A DNA stretch of 17,759 nucleotides, from the NCBI GenBank assembly GCA_964573395.1, contig CAZNJI010000009.1:1-17759 (forward strand). The letters run 5' to 3'. Below are positions 13,319-17,759 of the stretch, in pieces. Made by a program: the position numbers and the translations under genes. Numbering within the stretch: the stretch's first letter is position 1; each line of letters starts with the position of its first letter. The notes below the pieces were generated by a model. It was not told the DNA's origin. It was given only the letters and a program-made list of their open reading frames with translations, and made no database searches. The DNA is from DATIBQ01 sp964573395. Lineage in GTDB: Bacteria; Patescibacteriota; Minisyncoccia; Phycocordibacterales; UBA9973.

Positions 13319-13657
13319 ATGATTCATTCAGTAGTACAGACCATCAAACAACAAGAAATATTTTCAAACCACATGCTGTTAGCTCGATGCATTAAGGGTC
13401 TTTGGGTGCTCATGGGCATTACCTTCGCATCATACGTTTATTTCGTCGGAGCAATAACATTTTCAGTGATTGAACGGCAGAGCATTGAACAGAACGTTCG
13501 CGAGCTCCTTTCGGACATCAGTGCGCAAGAGCTTGAGTACCTGGCGCTTGATCGGGAACTCACCAAGCAAGAGGCGCGTTCGCTTGGATTGAGCGAGGCG
13601 AAGGAGCTTTCTTTCTCGGCGCGTGCCGCTGGCTTTGCCTTAAATGCAGAACGCTAG
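13319..13657 (+). CDS. ftsL: FtsL-like division protein
   Basis: This 112-residue protein has a short cytoplasmic N-terminus, one membrane span (about 27-50), then a charged helical region (about 52-90) suited to a coiled coil, ending with a GLSEAKELSF segment like the distal part of FtsL/DivIC proteins. FtsL joins FtsB and FtsQ at the septum and activates FtsW-FtsI. Sequence is too divergent to prove the family, but topology, size and position between rsmH and the PBP gene are exactly those of ftsL. Its last 14 bases overlap the PBP start, so the two are translationally coupled. Confidence 0.8.
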   Translation: MIHSVVQTIKQQEIFSNHMLLARCIKGLWVLMGITFASYVYFVGAITFSVIERQSIEQNVRELLSDISAQELEYLALDRELTKQEARSLGLSEAKELSFSARAAGFALNAER

Positions 13658-15350
13658 AGTTCACACAATACGAATACAGATCATCATGGTTGCGGTGATT
13701 CTCTTGGGCGTGTTGATCATCGCGCGCCTTTTTTCGTTGCAGATAGTCAAAAGCAGCGCATATGCCGAACGGGCTGAGCGGCAATACATAACGCCAACAA
13801 GCTCGATTTTTAACCGCGGCACCATTTATTTTACGAAACGCGACGGAGTAACGGTAGCGGCGGCAACGGTAGCGTCCGGATTTAAAGTAACCATTAACCC
13901 TTCCGCGCTGACCGATGCGCGGGCGGCGTATGCGGCGCTCTCGGAAATCATTCCGGTCGACGAAGATGATTTTTTCGAAAAAGCGGCAAAGAAGAAAGAC
14001 CCGTACGAAGAAATTGCCAATCGCGTTTCAAAAGGGCAGGCTGAGCGCATAACCGAAAAAGGGATTCCGGGAGTATCGGTATTCAAGGAAAAATGGCGCT
14101 TTTATCCGGGCGAACAGCTGGCGGCGAAAACGATCGGGTTCGTCTCCTATAAAGACACCGAACTGCTCGGCCGGTACGGCCTCGAGCGGTCATATAACGA
14201 TGTGCTCACGCGCACCAACGACAGCTTCTACGTAAACTTCTTTGCGGAAATTTTTGCGAACATCCAATCAACCATTTTCAAGAACAGGGCGGCAACCGGC
14301 GACGTGGTAACGAGCATCGAGCCGTCGGCGCAAGGCATGCTTGAAACGACGGTCGAGAACGTGCGGAAGCAGTACGACAGCGATGCGGTCGGAGGCATTA
14401 TCATGGATCCGCATACGGGCGCAATCATCGCCATGGCGCACGTGCCAAGCTTCAATCTCAATGAATTCTCAAAAGTAGACGACGTATCCCTCTACGGCAA
14501 TCCGCTCGTCGAAAACGTGTACGAAATGGGTTCCACCATCAAGCCGCTCGTTATGGCGGCGGCAATCGATGCTGGCACGGTAACGCCGGAAACAACCTAT
14601 ACCGACCGCGGATCGGTGCAGGTTGACGACCGCACGTTCAATAACTTCGACAAAAAAGCCCGCGGCGTGGCAACCATGCAGGACGTCTTGAATCAATCGC
14701 TGAACACCGGCATGGTGTTCGTCCAGCAGAAAATGGGAAAGAATACCTTCCGCGATTACATGGCGAAGTACCAGCTCGGAGAAAAAACAGGCATCGATTT
14801 GCCGGGCGAGGTTTCCGGGCTCGTGGGAAACTTAAAATCTCCCGGAAACGTTGCCTATGCTACGGCTTCATTCGGCCAGGGAATCGCAACGACGCCGATT
14901 GCAACGCTGAAAGCATTTTCGGCGCTCGCAAACGACGGCGTGATGGTAACGCCGCACCTGGGGCTTCGGCTTGAGCTTGAAGACGGAACTACGAAAGAAT
15001 TGACTTACAAAGAAGGAGATCGAGTGCTCAAGCCTGAAACCGTAGAAACGATGCGCCAGATGCTCGTAACGGTTGTCGACAAAGGGTACAATCGCGGCAT
15101 GGAGCATTACAGCATTGCCGCCAAAACCGGTACGGCGCAGATTGCCCGCCCGGGCGGCGGCGGGTATTACGACGATCGCAACCTCCACTCGCTCATCGGC
15201 TACTTCCCGGCATCGAACCCGCGCTTCGTGGTATACCTGTTCAATTACTATCCGAAGGGGGTGTCGTTCGCGGCGCAGTCGCTTGCTGACCCTTTCTTTG
15301 AAATGGTAAAATCCCTCATCAGCTATTACGAGATTTCACCCGACCGATAA
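13644..15350 (+). CDS. ftsI: Septal penicillin-binding protein (FtsI-type transpeptidase)
   Basis: This 568-residue class B PBP has one membrane span (about 12-31). The catalytic motifs are S297-T-I-K300, S352-L-N354 and K494-T-G496 (followed by TAQI). The pedestal start reads FNRGTIYFTKRDG (56-68), altered from the common RGxIxDRNG. No PASTA domain follows; the protein ends about 70 residues after KTG. It would cross-link septal peptidoglycan together with FtsW and FtsL. The ATG lies inside ftsL, indicating coupling. Instead of murE, mraY or ftsW, the next gene encodes an unrelated membrane protein, so the cluster is cut short here. The domain is clearly paralogous to mrdA at 8770. Confidence 0.93.
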   Translation: MQNARVHTIRIQIIMVAVILLGVLIIARLFSLQIVKSSAYAERAERQYITPTSSIFNRGTIYFTKRDGVTVAAATVASGFKVTINPSALTDARAAYAALSEIIPVDEDDFFEKAAKKKDPYEEIANRVSKGQAERITEKGIPGVSVFKEKWRFYPGEQLAAKTIGFVSYKDTELLGRYGLERSYNDVLTRTNDSFYVNFFAEIFANIQSTIFKNRAATGDVVTSIEPSAQGMLETTVENVRKQYDSDAVGGIIMDPHTGAIIAMAHVPSFNLNEFSKVDDVSLYGNPLVENVYEMGSTIKPLVMAAAIDAGTVTPETTYTDRGSVQVDDRTFNNFDKKARGVATMQDVLNQSLNTGMVFVQQKMGKNTFRDYMAKYQLGEKTGIDLPGEVSGLVGNLKSPGNVAYATASFGQGIATTPIATLKAFSALANDGVMVTPHLGLRLELEDGTTKELTYKEGDRVLKPETVETMRQMLVTVVDKGYNRGMEHYSIAAKTGTAQIARPGGGGYYDDRNLHSLIGYFPASNPRFVVYLFNYYPKGVSFAAQSLADPFFEMVKSLISYYEISPDR

Positions 15351-15355
15351 AATAC

Positions 15356-16036
15356 ATGACAAAGCCGATTTCTATTCGAAGAACCTTGCGCCAGGCCTGG
15401 AAGCTCTACAAAGAGCATTTTTGGATTTTCGTACTCATTGCCGCGCTCCAATTGCTTGTTTCTCCGCAAGACTATTCGGGGGCAGCGCTGACGATTTTGG
15501 GAATTCTGGCGATCATCCTCTTGGCGTTCATGAGCACCCGGCTCGCGCTTATGGCGGTTGACGGAAAGGAAATTGATTGGAATCGGAAGGATTTCTTTCC
15601 GACGCCGCATGAATACTTGAAATATTTCCTGCTGCTCATTGCAATTGGGGCACTTACGCTTGCCGGCCTGGTGCTTCTTATCGTGCCGGGCATTTATATC
15701 ATGATCCGCCTCTACTTCAGCGTTTATTCATACGTTTCTTCGGGGAATGCGTCGGTGCGCGACGCGATCCGCTCTTCCTGGCAGATGGTGCGCGGAAGCG
15801 TATTCTGGAAAGTATTCCTGTGGGCGATTTTTGCAATCGTCATGAACGTGCTCGGCATGGCAGTATTTGGCATTGGTCTCCTCTTTACCGGCCCGATGAC
15901 CTGGCTTGGCACCGCGGTAATCTTCCGAGAGTTGCAGAAAATGCATGAAGCGGAAAAAGGCGAGGTAATCGTGCAGCCTGCCGAACTAACCGAAAAAACT
16001 GAAGCCGCTCCTGAATCATCAGCCGAAACCGCCTAA
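15356..16036 (+). CDS. Multi-span membrane protein (YckC/GDPD-membrane-domain-like)
   Basis: This 226-residue protein has about five hydrophobic spans (near 22-36, 42-62, 88-116, 149-170 and 171-192). Between the third and fourth is a segment with the pattern LLIVPGIYIMIRLYFS, then SVRDAIRSSWQMVRGSVFWK. This resembles a widespread family of small bacterial membrane proteins related to the membrane domain of some glycerophosphodiester phosphodiesterases. The C-terminus is an acidic, Ala/Glu-rich tail. No catalytic residues are evident and the function is unknown. It begins five bases after the ftsI stop and so probably belongs to the division operon transcript. The stop codon lies in the loop of the terminator. 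Confidence 0.8.
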   Translation: MTKPISIRRTLRQAWKLYKEHFWIFVLIAALQLLVSPQDYSGAALTILGILAIILLAFMSTRLALMAVDGKEIDWNRKDFFPTPHEYLKYFLLLIAIGALTLAGLVLLIVPGIYIMIRLYFSVYSYVSSGNASVRDAIRSSWQMVRGSVFWKVFLWAIFAIVMNVLGMAVFGIGLLFTGPMTWLGTAVIFRELQKMHEAEKGEVIVQPAELTEKTEAAPESSAETA

Positions 16037-16047
16037 GGGCGGTTTTT
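16026..16047 (+). terminator. Intrinsic terminator overlapping the end of the membrane protein gene
   Basis: AAACCGCC (16026-16033) pairs perfectly with GGCGGTTT (16038-16045) around a TAAG loop that contains the TAA stop codon (16034-16036). The T-run continues to 16047. It ends the mraZ-to-15356 transcript. Confidence 0.9.
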
Positions 16048-16050
16048 CAT

Positions 16051-16087
16051 AAAAAAATGACCCCGACTCAAGGAGAGTGAGGGTCAT
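16051..16087 (-). terminator. Intrinsic terminator of the 275-aa hypothetical gene
   Basis: On the minus strand, ATGACCC (16087-16081) pairs with GGGTCAT (16063-16057), and inside, after a two-base mismatch, ACTC (16078-16075) pairs with GAGT (16069-16066) around a five-base loop. A U7 tract follows. The TGA stop codon (16070-16068) is inside the hairpin. Confidence 0.8.
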
Positions 16088-16895
16088 ACGGAATCAGTTG
16101 CGCTGGGGAATAAAAGGGTTTGGGGGTTTGAACAGGCTTTTTCTTCGGATGGCTGCGTTCCGGCGTTTTAATGCCAGAAATGATCATCGAAGCGATGTTG
16201 CTCTCCTTCAGGCGAGTTTCTTTCGCCAAGAAAGAAATGTAATCGCCAAAAATCCTGTACACCGCTTTATTTTCCTGGTTCCAGGATGTCTCTTTGAAAA
16301 AGTAATTTTCATGAGATCCGTTTCCAAGGTAGACAAAGAGCTTGCCAAGGTCGAGCGGGAACAGCGATTTCTCGAGCGCTTCTGCGGCATCCGTTCTTAC
16401 TATTGAAATGATACTTCCCGATATCTCGAGCAGGTTTGCCGCAATCGATAACCGAAACGAGAGCTGGCCCGGAGTAACGATATTTTCTCTCTGTTCGCCG
16501 CGAATCAATTTACCGTTTCTGCGCCAATTAAGCCGCGAATCGAACTTCATGTTCTTTGCATGGCTTGCGAGGAAATTTTTTATCGCTTGTTCGAATCGCG
16601 GGCGTTTTTCTCCTTCATGCCATCCGAACATCCGCAGGAGGCTGGTGGTAATGAAAAATTGATTCGGATACAGCCCTTCGCGGATCCGTTCGTAGCTTCC
16701 CTTCGGCATTTCTTCGCTGTCGTATGCCATTTTCAAAAATAACCGGTCATAATGCTGGGTATTGCTGAAGAAGATTTGGTTTCCAACAAGAAGAAGGAGG
16801 GGAGCAAGAGCGATATGTTCAAATCCTGAGTGCTTTTCTTTCCGGTACAGGCAACTGATGATTTCTTTTTCTTTTAAACGAACCATACTGTTCAT
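16068..16895 (-). CDS. Hypothetical protein with basic proline-rich tail
   Basis: I do not recognise a family in this 275-residue protein. There is no signal peptide. A moderately hydrophobic helix near residues 25-43 (HIALAPLLLLVGNQIFF) could be buried or membrane-associated. The middle looks helical, with a basic patch around NWRRNGKLIRGEQREN (123-138). The last 35 residues or so form a basic, proline-rich tail (SHPKKKPVQTPKPF). The start may be ATG 16895, or a second ATG three codons later. It is a single-gene unit: a 12-base palindrome lies in its promoter region and its terminator faces that of the convergent division operon. Confidence 0.7.
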   Translation of the reverse strand: MNSMVRLKEKEIISCLYRKEKHSGFEHIALAPLLLLVGNQIFFSNTQHYDRLFLKMAYDSEEMPKGSYERIREGLYPNQFFITTSLLRMFGWHEGEKRPRFEQAIKNFLASHAKNMKFDSRLNWRRNGKLIRGEQRENIVTPGQLSFRLSIAANLLEISGSIISIVRTDAAEALEKSLFPLDLGKLFVYLGNGSHENYFFKETSWNQENKAVYRIFGDYISFLAKETRLKESNIASMIISGIKTPERSHPKKKPVQTPKPFYSPAQLIPYDPHSP

Positions 16896-16916
16896 AATGG
16901 AAGGTTTTTTATTACC

Positions 16917-16928
16917 ATACCATGGTAT
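16917..16928. promoter_or_regulatory. 12-base perfect palindrome, possible operator
   Basis: ATACCATGGTAT lies 22 bases upstream of ATG 16895. On the minus strand it falls within a possible promoter: TTGATT (16940-16935) with a 16-base spacer to TATGGT. Such a site would suit a dimeric repressor. No regulator gene is adjacent. Confidence 0.35.
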
Positions 16929-16950
16929 TTTTCAAAATCAAGCGTACTCG

Positions 16951-16978
16951 TTGACAAATATTTAAACTATCGTAATGT
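16951..16978 (+). promoter_or_regulatory. Candidate promoter for the 62-aa membrane protein
   Basis: TTGACA (16951-16956) is consensus. With a 16-base spacer the -10 would be TAATGT (16973-16978), a poor match. The distance of 15 bases to ATG 16994 fits the short leaders seen elsewhere in the window. Confidence 0.35.
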
Positions 16979-16993
16979 TCTCAAAAAATCCGT

Positions 16994-17182
16994 ATGAACA
17001 TTAAGCTCAGCAAATCAACAGCATTGAAAGTAGTCCAGTCAGCCTTAGTGGTTTTCTTATGGCCATATCTTTCAATCGCGCTTTCGATTGGGGCAGGATT
17101 CTTCATTCTGCTCTCTCTTGGATTAGTGCCTGCATTTCAGGCCATTTGGGAGAGAAAACTCATTCGTTTCAGTTTCAAGTAA
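16994..17182 (+). CDS. Small membrane protein, function unknown
   Basis: This 62-residue protein has a positively charged N-terminus (MNIKLSKSTALK), a long hydrophobic stretch (about 13-50, probably two short spans around WPYLSIALSIGAGFF) and a basic C-terminus (WERKLIRFSFK). Both ends would sit in the cytoplasm as a hairpin. It is a single-gene unit with a candidate promoter just upstream and a perfect terminator 15 bases downstream, which supports it being a real gene despite its size. No family is recognised. Confidence 0.6.
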   Translation: MNIKLSKSTALKVVQSALVVFLWPYLSIALSIGAGFFILLSLGLVPAFQAIWERKLIRFSFK

Positions 17183-17192
17183 AAATGTAAGT

Positions 17193-17230
17193 AAAAAAGC
17201 CTGAAGGAAACCTTCAGGCTTTTAGTTTTT
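17193..17230. terminator. Bidirectional intrinsic terminator
   Basis: GCCTGAAGG (17199-17207) pairs perfectly with CCTTCAGGC (17211-17219) around an AAA loop. The A-run before and T-run after extend the stem to about 13 pairs and give U-tracts on both strands. It separates the convergent genes 16994-17182 (+) and 17235 onward (-). Confidence 0.93.
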
Positions 17231-17234
17231 CGGG

Positions 17235-17759
17235 TTAGCTTGTTTGTTCTCCCAGCACCTCTGCAAGGCGCTCTGCTTCTTGCACCGACCATTCGTAGGC
17301 TGCATGGTCGACGAAAACCGTGTCCATGATTCGTTTGCCGAATGTCGGGTATTCCGCTTTTTTTACGTGGCCGAAGCCAACCGCGTGCCCTATTTCGTGG
17401 CAAATCACTTTGGCAATTTTCCTGATGCCGTATACTTGGTCGGTAAAGACCAGGCTCGGGGCGCCGTCGTTTCGCAAAAAGCATCCGGTAAAGGTTACGC
17501 CGCCGCTGTGCCGTGCAAGCGTATCGACGCGCGGAGTAAGAATAATCTGATGCCGGTACGCTTCTGGCCGTTCGGCAAAGAGCGAATATTTGCTCGTTAC
17601 CACTACATTGAAAGGAAGAAATCTTTCGTGCACCAGTTGGAGAATCTGATTGAATACTCCTTCAGGAAGATGGACCGGCGCACAATACAAATCCTGAATG
17701 GGAAAGCCAAAGTCGGGCGACAGTTGTTCACCGTCAGTATCAATGTAGAAGACGACGGT
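17235..17759 (-). CDS. Metzincin-like zinc metalloprotease, 5' end outside window (partial)
   Basis: The reading frame is open from the stop at 17235 to the window edge, giving 174 visible C-terminal residues; a TTG at 17690 is in frame but the 23 codons before it are also open and protein-like (VVFYIDTDGE). The zinc motif HEIGHAVGFGH (codons starting at 17399) is a full HExxHxxGxxH. Thirteen residues after its last histidine comes RIMDTVF, a candidate Met-turn. Before it, FLPFNVVVTSK, RHQIILTPR and GGVTFTGCF follow the strand pattern of bacterial matrixin-like secreted proteases. A protein-cleaving enzyme is expected, probably outside the cytoplasm, but the N-terminus that would show a signal peptide is missing. 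The gene ends at a bidirectional terminator. Confidence 0.8.
   Translation of the reverse strand, partial: TVVFYIDTDGEQLSPDFGFPIQDLYCAPVHLPEGVFNQILQLVHERFLPFNVVVTSKYSLFAERPEAYRHQIILTPRVDTLARHSGGVTFTGCFLRNDGAPSLVFTDQVYGIRKIAKVICHEIGHAVGFGHVKKAEYPTFGKRIMDTVFVDHAAYEWSVQEAERLAEVLGEQTS

Noticed and set aside
10254..15147. 21-base identity between mrdA and ftsI around the KTGTAQI codons
   Set aside because: Both encode the same conserved catalytic residues with the same codon preference. Flanking bases diverge at once, so it does not need gene conversion to explain it.
1..17759. Mobile elements, CRISPR arrays, toxin-antitoxin or defence modules, tRNA or rRNA genes
   Set aside because: Looked for terminal repeats, regular spaced repeats, transposase, nuclease or toxin motifs and cloverleaf patterns. 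None could be supported.

Overview
The window reads as a chromosomal segment of a bacterium with a small, tightly packed genome. The likeliest group is the Candidate Phyla Radiation (Patescibacteria, Parcubacteria-like). This is an inference from gene content and style: a compact dcw cluster (mraZ-rsmH-ftsL-ftsI), short or domain-minimal versions of familiar proteins, many small membrane proteins, genes overlapping or separated by a few bases, and almost no Shine-Dalgarno sequences. Instead, -10 boxes often sit 6-11 bases before the start codon, which suggests leaderless mRNAs. No rRNA, tRNA, CRISPR array, transposase or phage gene was seen.

Layout. Positions 1-2362 (minus) hold two coupled family-4-type glycosyltransferases, and perhaps the first codons of a third gene, read from a consensus promoter at 2365-2394. 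On the plus strand from 2475 come a small membrane protein, then a close-packed trio: an MliC-domain (lysozyme-inhibitor-like) envelope protein, an alkyltransferase-like protein lacking the reactive cysteine, and an RBBP9-like serine hydrolase. A strong hairpin separates these from a DEAD-box RNA helicase (4860-6083). A second MGMT-family gene that keeps its cysteine (6099-6359) follows and ends at a bidirectional terminator facing a minus-strand hypothetical gene (6404-6910).

Positions 7003-10461 hold an envelope/cell-wall group: a SIMPL-domain protein, a secreted and membrane-anchored protein, a small MreD-position membrane protein and a PBP2-type transpeptidase. After an AT-richer hypothetical gene (10603-11295) comes greA, with a strong promoter and a structured leader, then a textbook terminator. 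The division cluster mraZ-rsmH-ftsL-ftsI (11992-15350) starts behind a DnaA-box match and tandem MraZ-type repeats. It runs into a multi-span membrane protein whose stop codon lies in its terminator loop. The right end holds a minus-strand hypothetical gene, a 62-residue membrane protein and the 3' part of a metzincin-like zinc protease gene that runs off the window.

Together the recognisable genes serve envelope synthesis and division (two PBPs, FtsL, MraZ, RsmH, glycosyltransferases), envelope protection (MliC-like, SIMPL), alkylation-damage handling (two MGMT-family proteins) and RNA metabolism (DEAD helicase, GreA). No obvious defence or mobile system is present. The most unusual signals are the leaderless style, the paired catalytic and cysteine-less MGMT proteins, the structured leaders of the helicase gene and greA, and the architecture of the mraZ promoter.
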